From Pratylenchus scribneri (lineage: Eukaryota; Nematoda; Chromadorea; Rhabditida; Pratylenchidae), in contig JAQSEB010000198.1 of assembly GCA_030063045.1 (NCBI GenBank), positions 310,001 to 374,000 on the forward strand: 64,000 nt of DNA, written 5' to 3'. This document shows positions 38,986 through 53,598 of the stretch, piece by piece. Below the pieces are notes generated by a model. It searched no databases. It had not been told where the DNA came from and saw nothing but the letters and a program-made list of their open reading frames with translations. The stretch's first letter is position 1; each line of letters starts with the position of its first letter. The position numbers and the translations under genes were made by a program.

Positions 38986-40154
38986 TGGGATATTTGCCTT
39001 GGAAATTGAGTTTTGAGGCACGTTCGGGGCAAATTTGATTAATGACCATATTACTTTATTCATTACGACTTTTCTGTTTTTCATTTTATTTTAAATAATA
39101 ATTGATTTTAAAATTGAAAAAATATAATTTTTTCCCGCCCTTTCCTCGAGGAATAAAGGAAAAAGATGATAGTTTGCAAAAGGACAAATCTTCCAAGGAA
39201 GGATTCTGGCTTTCAATTTCTGCTATTCTCCCCTAAGCCCGAAGCAAATTAATTTTGAAGAGCTAGCCCTATTGGCTTCTGTGATAAATTTTTATTTTTA
39301 AGAATGAAAAAGTCTGATTTGTTCAATACAAAGATTTATTGATAATTTCAATGACATTTGACAGATTTTTCATTATCATTTCTAAAATTGTTGGAAAGAA
39401 AAAAGAAAAACATTTTTAAAAAGAGCTGCTGATGGGGGAGGAGTCAAAAACTTTTGGGGGGAACATAGAGGAATATTGGATAAAAAATAGAATACAAAAT
39501 AGAAATATTTTCGACAATTTTTATTCCATAATTTATGCATATGTATATATAAGTAGTAAATTAAATTTAAATTAATTTAATTTGGAAATATTATTTTGCT
39601 ATTTTAATATTTTTAAGAGAAATATTTCAATTTTTACATTTGACGGTTATATTATAAAATAAGCAAATCCGGATTTTTAAAATTAATATTAATCGAGTAC
39701 TACTTTTTTCTTTTAAGCATCACCCAAAAATGTTAGGCAGTGCAATTCCAAAATTTATCCCATGCCACTCAAAAGAGAGCCGGAAACACAAACTACCTCA
39801 AAATTGGGTAATTAAACCGAAGATGAAAAAGAGAAGAGGGAATTTGATGGTTGAATAGAGGCAAATTGTAGATGCGTTGAAAGAGTAAAAAATGCCTCGA
39901 TTTCCCCACTCTTCCCAACCAAATAAACAGCAGGAATGCTCCACATATCCACCACACTGCCTTTCATTTCCTTTTTTACTTTTTCTGTTAAATCTGCCTA
40001 GCAATGTTTCGTCCATTAATATTCTCATCAGTCTATTAGAGAGAATGAATACCTAAATATGAGAAGAGAATATTCATTCTGAAAACAATTTATGCTTAAT
40101 ATTTTAATTTTAATAAGTTCTTAACAACTAATTTTTTTAAGATTATCGAAAAAA
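38986..40154. other. Intergenic, no gene seen
   Basis: Between the array and the ATAD1 gene. Around 39165-39290 there is non-AT-rich sequence with an AATTTTGAAG run and a weak hairpin that superficially resembles an Sm-class RNA, but I could not match any family. Confidence 0.35.
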
Positions 40155-43809
<3,655 letters not shown>

Positions 43810-43944
43810 AGATTATATAAAATTTTCTGATATGTTTTTGATTGTCTTATTTATAAATCATCATAGAATGTCTGCTCTTTTTTATTTATTTTAATGAATT
43901 GGTCCATTTCCTATTTTATTAGTTATTTTGTTTCCATTCAGTGA

Positions 43945-44240
43945 TTAATCAGAAGGAACAGGGATACCAGAATGTACCCCTACGGGGGCATTTGCCCCCT
44001 TTTTGAAATTTTGCCCCCCGAGCCGAGTTGACCCCCAAATGCCCCCTTTTGATTTTTTGTTAAAATTTTCACAAAATGGGTCATTTTTCGTTAAAATTTT
44101 TCGCTGCGTGGCCATTATTGACAAAAATTTTCGCATTTTTTAGCAATTTTTAAAACTGCCCCCAAAATGTCCCCTTTTTACTGAAAATGCCCCCCCCCCC
44201 CCCCTCCAAATGCCCCCTTTTTTTAACCAAAATGCCCCTG
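43945..44240. repeat. AAATGCCCCCTTTT-type C-rich tract
   Basis: Loose repeats of TGCCCCCTTTTT on the plus strand, with a C homopolymer near 44190 and a TTTTTCGCTGCGTGGCCATT motif copy near 44098. Non-coding. Confidence 0.6.
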
Positions 44241-44924
44241 ATAATCCATCTGCTGGCATCCCGGGAAGAAACACATGAATTTTTGCAAACTGAAGAAATG
44301 CTAAATTATTAAAGTCTGTCCATCATTTCCATCCATTAAAGCCACAAAAAATGATGAAAGTTGACTACAACATCCAACAATGACGATGGTGGCGGTTGAA
44401 ATGGATGTGCGAAAAGCCCGAAGAAACCAAGACACATGAACCACACCACATCCCTCACAACACTTATTTCAAATTATGTTTTACTCATTTGGATTTTGGA
44501 TGTTTTTTTCACCTCTGTAATAAAATTACATTCATCCTCATATCATCATTTACTCATTTATGTGTTCGTGTCATTTTCATTTTTTTTTTTGATCATGTAA
44601 TATGTAATACAATCTAATATACTAATCCGCAATAAATGCAGCTTTGAAATTTTTTCCTTTGGCGTTTTGTATTATGAATAAAATCCAAAAATAAATGAAA
44701 TAGTTAAGGAATAAAGAAAAGAACTTTTAAACACAAAATATAAAGAAATAAAGAAAAATAAATATTTTAGAATGAAAGCAATATATATTAAAAAAATTGA
44801 GAAAAATTTTTAATTATTTTAATGAAATAGTCGAGAATTATTAAAAAAATGTAAATATTTGCCAAATTTTGTAAATAATTGTAAAATGCTAAGAAAATAT
44901 TGAGATAATTATTTTGAACCAATT
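44241..44924. other. Intergenic, no gene seen
   Basis: AT-rich. 44690-44850 shares wording with 46975-47115 (AAGGAATAAAGAAA, then GAGAAAAATTT and GYCGAGAATTATT), suggesting duplicated flanks of the minisatellite module. Confidence 0.45.
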
Positions 44925-44963
44925 GGAGCGGCCGGGAGCCGCGTAGCGGCGACCGGGCGCTCC
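44925..44963. repeat. GC-rich hairpin 1
   Basis: Imperfect palindrome, from GGAGCGGCCGG on the left to CCGGGCGCTCC on the right, with inner stem GCCGC, loop GTA and GCGGC. 18 positions face each other, three unpaired. Confidence 0.85.
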
Positions 44964-45199
44964 TTTAAGCATTTAAATCATTGGAATAATGTAATAGCAA
45001 ATCCGGGAATAGGTAAATAGTATGAATCAAGTATTAAAGGTTTATGAATTAAATAAGATAATACTTAATTAATATTTATCGAGATTTGATATAAAAAGCC
45101 GAAAATTAATATGTATAAGTGAGGAAATGAGTTAGAAATGCCATGCCATGAATGAGTTCATGAATGAAGTATAAGCACCAGAAGTAATCGATAATGATG

Positions 45200-46255
45200 G
45201 TTAAAAAATTGAGAATAACCGAGAATGAAGGGTAGAAAGCTGGGAATGATCGAGAATAAAGGTTAAAAAGTTGGGAACGGTCGAGAATGAATGGTAAAAA
45301 GCCGGGAATGGTCGAGATTGAAGGGTAGAAAGCTGGGAATGATCGAGAATGAAGGGTAGAAAGCTGGGAATTGTCGAGAATGAAGCATAGAGAGCCGAGA
45401 ATAGTCGAGAATGAAGAGTAAAAAGCCGGCAATGGTCGAAAAAATGAAAGGTAAAAAGCCGAGAATGATCGAGAATGACGAGTAAGAAACCGGGAATGGT
45501 CGAGAATGAATGGTAGAAAGCTGGGAACGGTCGAGAATGAATGGTAAAAAGCCGGGAATGGTCGAGATTGAAGGGTAGAAAGCTGGGAATGATCGAGAAT
45601 GAAGGGTAGAAAGCTGGGAATTGTCGAGAATGAAGCATAGAGAGCCAGGAATGGTCGAGATTGAAGCATAGAGAGCCGGGAATGGTCGAGAATGACGAGT
45701 AAGAAACCGAGAATGGTCGAGAATCAAGCATAGAGAGCCAGGAATGGTCGAGATTGAAGCATAGAGAGCCGGGAATGGTCGAGATTGAAGCATAGAGAGC
45801 CGGGAATGGTCGAGAATGAAGCATAGAGAGCCAGGAATGGTCGAGAATGAAGCATAGAGAGCCAGGAATGGTCGAGATTGAAGCATAGAGAGCCGGGAAT
45901 GGTCGAGATTGAAGCATAGAGAGCCGGGAATGGTCGAGAATGAAGCATAGAGAGCCGGGAACGGTCGAGAATGAATGGTAAAAAGCCGGGAATGGTCGAG
46001 ATTGAAGCATAGAGAGCCGGGAATGGTCGAGAATGACGAGTAAGAAACCGAGAATGGTCGAGATTGAAGGGTAAAAAGTCGGGAATAGTCGAGAATAAAG
46101 GTTAAAAAGTTGGGAACGGTCGAGAATGAATGGTATAAAGCGTGGAATGGTCGAGAATGAAGGGTAAAAACTGGGAATTGTCGAGAATGAAAGGCAAAAA
46201 TTCGGAAATGCTCGAGAATAAATAGAATTGTGCCGGGAATGATCGAGAATTTTTG
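45200..46255. repeat. 31-bp minisatellite
   Basis: About 34 tandem copies of a 31-bp unit, typically GGGAATGGTCGAGAATGAAG followed by CATAGAGAGCC, with variants GGGTAGAAAGCT, AATGGTAAAAAGCC and ACGAGTAAGAAACC as the second half. Variants alternate and blocks of several units recur, which indicates higher-order copying. The minus strand stays open for long distances because 31 is not a multiple of 3 and the unit lacks stops there. This is a by-product, not evidence of a gene. Confidence 0.95.
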
Positions 46256-46449
46256 GATTGAATTAAGGGGAAATTGGATAATGAATGAATAGAACTATAA
46301 ATAATGAATTAGAGATATAGATGGAGATGATGATCATTAACATTAATTAATCAAGCGAACGAATGGAATTTGTGTTTTTTATTTTTTTCATTTAAATAAA
46401 ATTGAAACTGAGAATTTAACTTTCCATTATTTTAATTTTAAAACGTTTT

Positions 46450-46492
46450 GACGAGCGCTGGGATGCCGCGCAGCGGCATCCCAGCGCTCGTC
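46450..46492. repeat. Perfect GC-rich hairpin 2
   Basis: GACGAGCGCTGGGATGCCGC, loop GCA, then the exact complement: a 20-bp perfect stem in AT-rich surroundings. Confidence 0.95.
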
Positions 46493-47289
46493 CTATATAT
46501 AATTTTCTGTTGGTTTGTTATAAAAAATTATTTTGAACTTGGCGTTTTGTTTTTTTTTAGAAGAAACAGAGAAAAACATTTTTTAGACATAAAGTATAAA
46601 AAAGAAAGAAAAAATAGGATAAAGAAATAAAAAATGTGCATATTCTTTTTCAGTTCTTTATTAATTTTTATTTCTAATCCATACTGCAACTAATCTTTGA
46701 TTATGAAATTTGTTTTCAGTTATTTATTTTTATTTACTTCTACTGCCTGCAACAGTTCTGAAATTTCCCAAAGATTAAAACTTAAAAGGACCTTGGAAAG
46801 TTTCTTTAGAATTAATTAAATAGATTTATTTTCTTTTTATTTTTCTGAAACAGCAGGGTCAATTCGGAACACAAAAAAGGAAAAGAATAAAATGCATCAT
46901 TTTTATCTTAATTTTAATGACAGAAAACAATACAATTTTTAATTCCTTTTTTCAATCTTCACACATCCACTCAATCTTAATAAATAGGATAAGGAATAAA
47001 GAAATAAAGGAAATTAGAATGAAATAAGCTGCAATTTGAGAAAAATTTCAACAAATTAAATGAGAAAAAATATTTTTTAACTGTTTGCAATAGCCGAGAA
47101 TTATTTTAATGGCAATTAAATGATAGCGACAATTAAATTTATTGTTTTTTTTTAATTATAAAATTGCAATTTTCATTTTTAATATCAACAATTTCTTTAA
47201 CAAAAAATGGTTGAAAGAATTCACCTTCATTCATCATTCCCCAATTTTTTATTCAAGAAGATGTCGAAATTCTTTGAATTGCAATTTAT
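46493..47289. other. AT-rich spacer between minisatellites
   Basis: No gene. It contains sequence resembling the left flank at 44690-44850. Confidence 0.4.
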
Positions 47290-48260
47290 TCTTATAAAAA
47301 TGTATTAGTGATGAATGGGAAGATGAAAAAGTTGAATGAGAAGATGAATAGTGATGAATGGGAAGATGAAAAAGATGAATGAGAAAATGAATAGTGATGA
47401 ATGTGAAAATGAAAAGGGATGAATGGGAATATGAGAAGAATGAACGAGAAGATAAAAAAGGATGAATGGAAAAATAAGAAGAGATGAATGCGAAAAAAAA
47501 GGATGAATAGGAAGAAGAATAGGGATGAATATGAAAGAAGAGATTAATAGGAAGATGAGAATGGATGAATAGGAAAATAAGAATGAATGGGAATGAAAAG
47601 AGATTAATAGGAAGATGAATAGGGATGAATGAAAATAGGAGGATGAGAAGAGATGAATGATCGGGATGAATGGGAGGATGAGAAGAGATGAATGGTAGGA
47701 AGAAAGAGTTTAATGGGTGGATGAGAAGATATAAATGGGGGAAGAGAAGAGATGAATGGGAGGATGATAGGGATGAATGAGAGGAAGAGAGGTTTTAATG
47801 GGAGGATGAGAAAATATGAACGAGAAGATGAGAAGAGATGAATGAGAGGAAGAGAGGGATGAATGGGAGGATGAGAAAATATGACTGAGAGGATGAGAAG
47901 AGATGAAAGGGAGGATGAGAGGGATGAATGGGAGAATGTGAGGGATGAATGGGAGGATGAGAAGAGAAGAATAAGAGGAAGAGAGATGTTAGTGTGAGGA
48001 TGAGAGGGATGAATGTGAGGATGAGAAGATATGAATGGGAGAATGCGAGCGATGAATAGGATGAAAAGAGATGAATGAAATGATTAGAAAGGATGAACAT
48101 AAGAATGAAAGGGAATGAAAGAGATAAATGAGAATAAAGATGAGAAAAGATAAATTAGAAGATAAAAGTTGGAGGAGAGGTTGAAGCATAAAGAAGAGAA
48201 AAGAAGAATTAAAAAGAATAAAGGGAGGGAAATTATAGTGCTAAAAAATATTAAGGGATG
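47290..48260. repeat. GATGAATGGGAGGATGAGAA minisatellite
   Basis: Degenerate purine-rich array of GATGAATGGGAGGATGAGAA-type units of roughly 14-25 bp, with strong strand asymmetry (the plus strand is nearly all A, G and T). Less regular than the 31-bp array. The minus strand stays open in places with Ser/Phe/Leu-rich translations, which I regard as an artefact. Confidence 0.9.
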
Positions 48261-48441
48261 AATGAAGATGATAATGAGTTATGAGTATAGGGAATAAGAA
48301 TTAATGAAGTTGATGAGAGATGAATAAAATATTTAAATTGAATTTTTTTACTATTTATTTTTTTAGCATAAAATTATTCATTTATTATTAATTTTTTTTA
48401 TTATATTTAATTATTTCAAATATTGGTTCAATTTAAAAAGT

Positions 48442-48487
48442 AACTAGCTAAGGGACGCGCGCGATAGCGCGCGTTCCTGAGCTAGTT
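48442..48487. repeat. GC-rich hairpin 3
   Basis: Palindrome with outer arms AACTAGCT / AGCTAGTT and inner stem ACGCGCGC, loop GATA, GCGCGCGT. It lies 150 bp upstream of LSM6. Confidence 0.9.
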
Positions 48488-48636
48488 CCTAATAAAACTT
48501 CAAATGTTTCTTTTTCAATCCTAAAGCTTGTATCAAATAAATTTTTGTTTTCGAATTTGAATAATTCGTTTTTCGGTCTTTAATATTTATTGACAATAAT
48601 TAGCTATAATCATATTCAAATTTTATAACAGAGAAA

Positions 48637-48927
48637 ATGCAATCCGTAAGCAGACGTCAAACGCCTAATGAATTTTTGAAAAAAATCTTCGGCAAACCAG
48701 TGGTGGTCAAATTGAATTCTGGTGTCGATTATAGAGGTAATTTTTGAATTAGTAAATCAGAGATGCTCATGTCAAATAATTAAGGTATACTTTCTTGCTT
48801 GGACGGCTTCATGAACATTGCTCTGGAGCAGACCGAGGAATATCATGGCGGACAATTGAAGGCCAAATATGGCGATGCATTCATCCGAGGCAACAACGTA
48901 CTTTACATCAGTACCCAGAAGCAATGA
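48637..48927 (+). CDS. lsm-6: LSm6, U6 snRNA-associated Sm-like protein
   Basis: Subunit of the LSm1-7 (mRNA decay) and LSm2-8 (U6 snRNA) rings. Two exons, 48637-48736 and 48785-48927, with a 48-bp intron in phase; 80 residues, the family size. The Sm fold is visible: TPNEFLKKIFGKPVVVKLNS, then GVDYRG, LSCLDGFMNIALEQTEEY (Sm1, with the DGxMN RNA-binding motif) and GDAFIRGNNVLYIS (Sm2 with IRGNNV). The first ATG with an in-frame open exon is used. Confidence 0.97.
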
Positions 48928-49105
48928 TTGGGTGGAAAATTAGAAGAGGATCGAACTATCAAAGAATCTCGAGAATGATTTGTTGAATGACACAAATAAT
49001 TTTTATTTATTCACATTTTACTATCTTTACATATACAATTAAAAATAAAAATTTGACACAAATTGTAAATATTAAAATTGATGAAAATCATTTCAAACCA
49101 TCCCA

Positions 49106-50100
49106 TCAATAATATTGATCATTTTCCATCATTCTTTGCTTTTGTTGTTGGTGTTCTGCCAAAAATTGTTGTTGTTGTTCTGCCAACAGGCTTTGGCTGC
49201 ATTGAGAAGGCCTTTTTGGTGCCATCAAACCTGGATCTGAAAATAATATGCAATAATCTAATCGATAATTTTTGCTTAACTCACCCAATTGAGCCACAAC
49301 CATGAAGGAACTTCGCCTCCTCTTCAGCCGGTTATATGACTGGATGTAATTGATTCCTTTGACCACCAAAAAGACTGTATAAAAAACAGTAATGCTGACA
49401 CAGATCATAAGGAAGATGAGGAAGACTATATTTTAAAAGGATGAATGAAATATAATTGAGGTAATAACTGACCTAGTCTCAACGCCGTCGATGGTTCTTC
49501 CTTGAAATTTATTTTGGAAATTTAAGAATCTGAATTATGAATCATCCTGACCTGATTAACCAGTTTTTTGCTTCCCAATTTCACACGTGCTCCTCGTTTT
49601 GGAGGTCGGGTCGGTTTAACAAGTTCATCATTCGTCGCATTGTCATTTCCTCGTTGAACTACACCAATACTGACGCCGAACACCTTGAGAAGATGATTTA
49701 TTTAAAATGTATTATTTCGTCTGTTTTACCGTGACAAAAATGACAAGCAGAAGTCGAGCCAACAGAGTTGGGTAGAGCCATTTATCTTTTCGTCTCCTAA
49801 CGCCAAGGACCATCAAAAGCGAGGTTGAAGCGATTAGGAAGGCAATTATCGCCATGCATAAGTAGAAGGCGAAGAAAGGATTTCCTTCTTCGTCGTTTTG
49901 CTACAAAATTTGGAATCGTATATGGATGAATGAAGAAATAATCCTACCTTTTCTATTTGTGCCTGTTGATTCAACAGATGAAGTGCAATTGCCATAACTC
50001 CTACGGCAAAAACTGCCTCCACAAGACCCATAATTTTCAATCCTGTTGGAATTCGGCAACAGCAACATTGCCATTTCGTGTTGTCCGGGTCAAAATCCAT
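49106..50100 (-). CDS. Four-transmembrane LAPTM-like membrane protein
   Basis: Segments in coding order: 50100-49948, 49900-49730, 49683-49552, 49500-49473, 49425-49285, 49236-49106; 251 residues, all junctions canonical and in phase. The N-terminus has a Cys cluster followed by a helix (WQCCCCRIPTGLKIMG, then LVEAVFAVGVMAIALHLL), resembling the CCxC-xxRTG start of LAPTM4-type lysosomal proteins. Three more helices follow (FYLCMAIIAFLIASTSLLMV; LLARLLLVIFVTVFGV; LVFLIFLMICVSITVFYTVF). A loop rich in Lys and Pro separates helices 3 and 4, and the tail is Gln-rich (AEQQQQFLAEHQQQKQ). The family assignment rests mainly on the N-terminal pattern and helix count. A nematode-specific four-helix protein is the alternative. 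Confidence 0.75.
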
Positions 50101-50222
50101 AGGTGGGGAGGTGAATTTTAGGATGTAGAAATTCAAAATGAGATTGGCTAAAATTAACGATTATATTGACGGCAAATTCCTATGAAAAAATGGACGGGAC
50201 GCATTAAAATATGGACAAATAA

Positions 50223-50459
50223 ATGGGACATTCTAGCTATTGGAATGGCCAACAACTGCTGGTATCGGTAATGAGATCCGCAGATCCACTTTTTGTTTAT
50301 GGAATATTTTTTGGTCCTCAATTCCGCCGATTTTTGGCAAATGTTTCCCTCCTACATTTGAGTGAGAGTCAGGCGGCTCATTCACCCCACCCAATGGCTA
50401 AATTGAGCCACTATCAAGAGAAGATTAATGGGCTCTCTTTGGAGCAGTTGGGGGCGTAA
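50223..50459 (+). pseudogene. Possible GPCR helix-7 and tail fragment
   Basis: A 78-codon open stretch reads SADPLFVYGIFFGPQFRRFL and continues with a Ser/His-rich tail to a stop. The D-P-x-x-x-Y then P-Q-F-R-R-F pattern is what follows NPxxY in helix 7 of rhodopsin-like receptors. No upstream receptor exons were found before the divergently oriented LAPTM-like gene, so this would be a truncated remnant. The assignment is weak. Confidence 0.35.
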
Positions 50460-51024
50460 AACCAATTTGGAATTGGAAAACTAGTAAAATAGCTTGAAGA
50501 GATTTTTTAGATGATAAATTTATTAGAAAAATTAAGAAAATATTGGCCAAGAAAAACTCTTTTAGTAATCTTCTTTAGCTAAATCTGTTGCAAAATCTGT
50601 GTAATTTTTGTTCGGGAATCGGGATGCGGGAATCTGGAATTTAACATTTTTTAAATTGGCATTTTGTTTTATTAATTATTTTGTCGCTTTTTTTTATAAA
50701 ATTGTTTTGTTTTTGTTTTGTTGTTTCTTTTGGGGAAAATTCCTTCAAAATGGTTTCTAGTTTCTATTCTCCCATCCTTTTATTCGCATTCTTCATCATA
50801 AACATAAAAGGGTGCTGTGGCGTATGTTAAAAAATATGCAAATTTTGTTGTGATTAATTTTACTTTGTCAACCATATATGATCGAGCACTTTTTTCATCA
50901 CATCACAATATGGAAGAGTGCCTTTAGGTTTTTGTGCTTGCTGAACATTTTTTATTAATTCAAATAATTTATATAAAAATTGATTGATTTAACTAAATTT
51001 TATGCATACGAAAATTTTACATAA

Positions 51025-51190
51025 TTTGGTTATTCTAAACACTTAAACCTTATACGAATTTGTAGATCTCATCGAGACGCATGGAATAGTATATATATTT
51101 TTTACAAGTTAAACCGTTTAAATCCTATTTTTCAATTTTTGTTTTAACAGTATAATTTTGGGCTGATTTTTATTTAAAGATTTTTCACGA
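51025..51190. mobile_element. Truncated family 1 TIR element
   Basis: Only the left half is visible: TTGTAGATCTCATCGAGACG then TTAAACCGTTTAAATCC and GTTTTAACAGTATAATTTTG. The hAT insertion at 51206 begins just beyond, so the copy may have been cut by it, although no matching right half was recognised after 53443. Confidence 0.6.
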
Positions 51191-51205
51191 ATGGTGTTCT
51201 AGGTG

Positions 51206-53435
51206 TAGTGTTGCAAAAATCAATCTTTTTATTGAAATAAAAATAAATTCAATTCCCTTCGAAAAAAATATTGACATCAATATTTTTAAATTTGGCATTT
51301 TGTATTTCAATATTTTTAAACTTTTCATGCTTATAACTCTGGAAAATGAAATGGATTATGCAAAATAAATTGCATATTATTATTCTGCGCATTTTTCTCT
51401 ACAAAATGAGCTATAATTTGTTAGGGTTGAAAATCACTCTCAAAACTTAACTTTTCTCCTTCGTTTTTTCCATTAAATTTTCTCTCATTATTTCATTCAA
51501 ATTATTGATAAATAAAACTTGTTTAGAAAAAATATGTCTCAATTTCAACCAGAAGAACAATTAGAACTATCAATTGACTACGATGAAGGTGATTTGGCCG
51601 AACTTCGCAAAACAAGAAAAGCAGAAATACTTGCGAATATTGACTTAAACCATCCACAAATCGACGTGAATGGACGCAGAGCCGTAATTTTCGAGAATTT
51701 TATGAAATAATTCTGAACAACAACGGCGAATTAACAAATTATGTTGTCTACAAAAAATGCCATCCGACAATAAAACCACATGTTTTCCATTTTGCTGGAA
51801 CAGCTAATCTCAGGTTTTTCTTTGCAAATTTCCCAAAAAAATTTCAAAAATTGAAGACACCATTCGGAAAAAGACCGCTTAATCAAATTTGGTGATGAGC
51901 AAAAAAAGGAATTAATGGTCAGTTCTCTTGTCGAATTTTGCGTCAATGATGGCCGACCATTCACCGTTGTTTCCAGCGAAGGCTTTAAGCATTTTCTTGA
52001 TGCTTATACAGAATTGGCGTATGAAAAATTTGTATATTTTAAAACATAATTTTTTCAGCATTTTGAGAAATAACAATAAAAGGCCCCATTTTGCAAAAGA
52101 TTTGCTGCCCTCCCGTACAATTATTGGCAATAAAGTTTTAAATGAACTTCAATCAAAATAGGAAGAACTTGGACAAAAAAATGCTAACCAACTGAGCCCA
52201 GCAGTGGCAAATATTTTCAGGAAGAAAGGCTTGTTCAATGCATAACTGAAGGTTTTTTCTCAAATTGAAGTGGCTTTAAAAAACTGGAAGTAAGATAAAA
52301 TATTTCAGTCGGAAAACAAAACAACAATCAACCGTGCTTTGATTGAAATAGTTAATCTCGAAAATAAATGGCGCACTCTTATGGAATTACAAGACCAATA
52401 TGTATCGGCAATGGCCCAAAGTGCAATTATTTCATTTGATTATAAAATGAACTCCATCTATGGACAAACTCCCCTAATTATTATTCGATGTGCCGCTTAT
52501 CTCGATCCGTCAGTTTGTTCTTTTCTGGACAAAATTTGCACTTCAAATCAGCGATGGGGAACATACGAGCAAGTAAGAATAAAATTAGGATTAATATTTT
52601 CTGTTTTATATTAGATAATCGAAACAGTCCAAATCGAGATCAAAAATCGCTTTCCCCGATGTGTGCAAATATCGCCACAGGAATGTTCATCGTCAAGCCT
52701 TTCAACTTTTTGCCGAACGCCAAAAAGGAAATATGAAATTGAAATGGAGAAATATCGACAACATTGTTCATTAATTTATGGGCAAAAAAATTGATGTGAA
52801 AAGAAAATGAGAAGAATTTCCCTTATTTATCAACGTTGGCCAGAGAAATGCTTTCAATAGCCGCCAGTCAAACATCGTGCGAACGAATTTTCTCGCGTTT
52901 TGCCCAATTGGTGACCGACTATCATCGCAACCGCCTTGATGCATTCACTGTTTCAAAAATGATCACTTTGCAATCGATTTATAAAGATTTTTAAATGTTA
53001 TTCACTTGTTTTAATAATATTTGTTGTCTTATTTTATTTATTCTGAATAAAAATTTTATCTCATTTTGTTCAGAAAAATTTATAGAATAATAATAAGCAA
53101 TTTAGTTTAATCCATTTCAATTTCCAGAGCTATAAGCAGGAAAAGTTGCCATTTTAATGGAAAAAACGAAAGAGAAAAGTTAAGTTTTGAGAGTGATTTT
53201 CAACCCTAACAAATTATAGCTCATTTTGTAGAGAAAAATGCGCAGAATAATAATATGCTATTTATTTTGCATAATCCATTTCATTTTCCAGAGTTATAAG
53301 CATGAGAAATTTGAAAACATTGAAATAACATAATGCCAATTAATAAAAACATTGATATCAATATTTTTTACTGTAACATTGAAATTATTTTCATTTCAAT
53401 ATTTTTATTAAAAAACATTGATTTTTGCAACACTA
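51206..53435 (+). mobile_element. hAT-superfamily DNA transposon
   Basis: 2230 bp bounded by TAGTGTTGCAAAAATCAAT and its exact inverted copy. TCTAGGTG lies directly at both outside edges (51198-51205, 53436-53443), the 8-bp target duplication of hAT elements. The inverted ends extend over about 250 bp with good identity (for example TTGAAAATCACTCTCAAAAC at 51424 against its complement near 53203). The right side also holds a second, diverged copy of part of the terminal repeat (53066-53146). It carries a broken hAT transposase. Confidence 0.93.
51531..52994 (+). pseudogene. hAT transposase, decayed
   Basis: Pieces in several frames. From 51531 an acidic N-terminus ends RRAVIFENF. After a frame change comes LNNNGELTNYVVYKKCHPTI and HFAGTANLR, the BED-type zinc-finger position with one expected Cys replaced by Tyr. 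Next VSSLVEFCVNDGRPFTVV and EGFKHFLDAY (typical hAT core wording), then KDLLPSRTIIGNKVLNEL. Downstream there is an alpha-helical stretch around 52340-52620. Near 52835-52994 is the dimerisation motif LAREMLSIAASQTSCERIFS continuing to DAFTVSKMITL and a stop. Short introns could explain some joins, but there are more breaks than introns seem to allow. No intact transposase is expected. Confidence 0.8.
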
Positions 53436-53598
53436 TCTAGGTGTCGTCTTTCGATTAATTCAATGTTAAGTAATTAAATTTAAGATAATAAAAAGCAAAA
53501 AAGGGGAATATTTCTTTTATATTTGAAAAATATTAATAATGCAATCCAAACAGAATTTTTATTGACTTAAAATTTTAACAGAATAAAGAGTTTAATCC

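Noticed and set aside
45106..46010. Long minus-strand open frames (up to about 270 codons) with Ser/Phe/Pro repeats
   Set aside because: They arise from the 31-bp array, whose unit happens to lack stops on that strand in several frames at once. There are no flanking exons, start context or conserved domain.
47795..48189. Minus-strand Ser/Phe/Leu-rich open frames
   Set aside because: Low-complexity product of the purine-rich minisatellite; overlapping frames are equally open.
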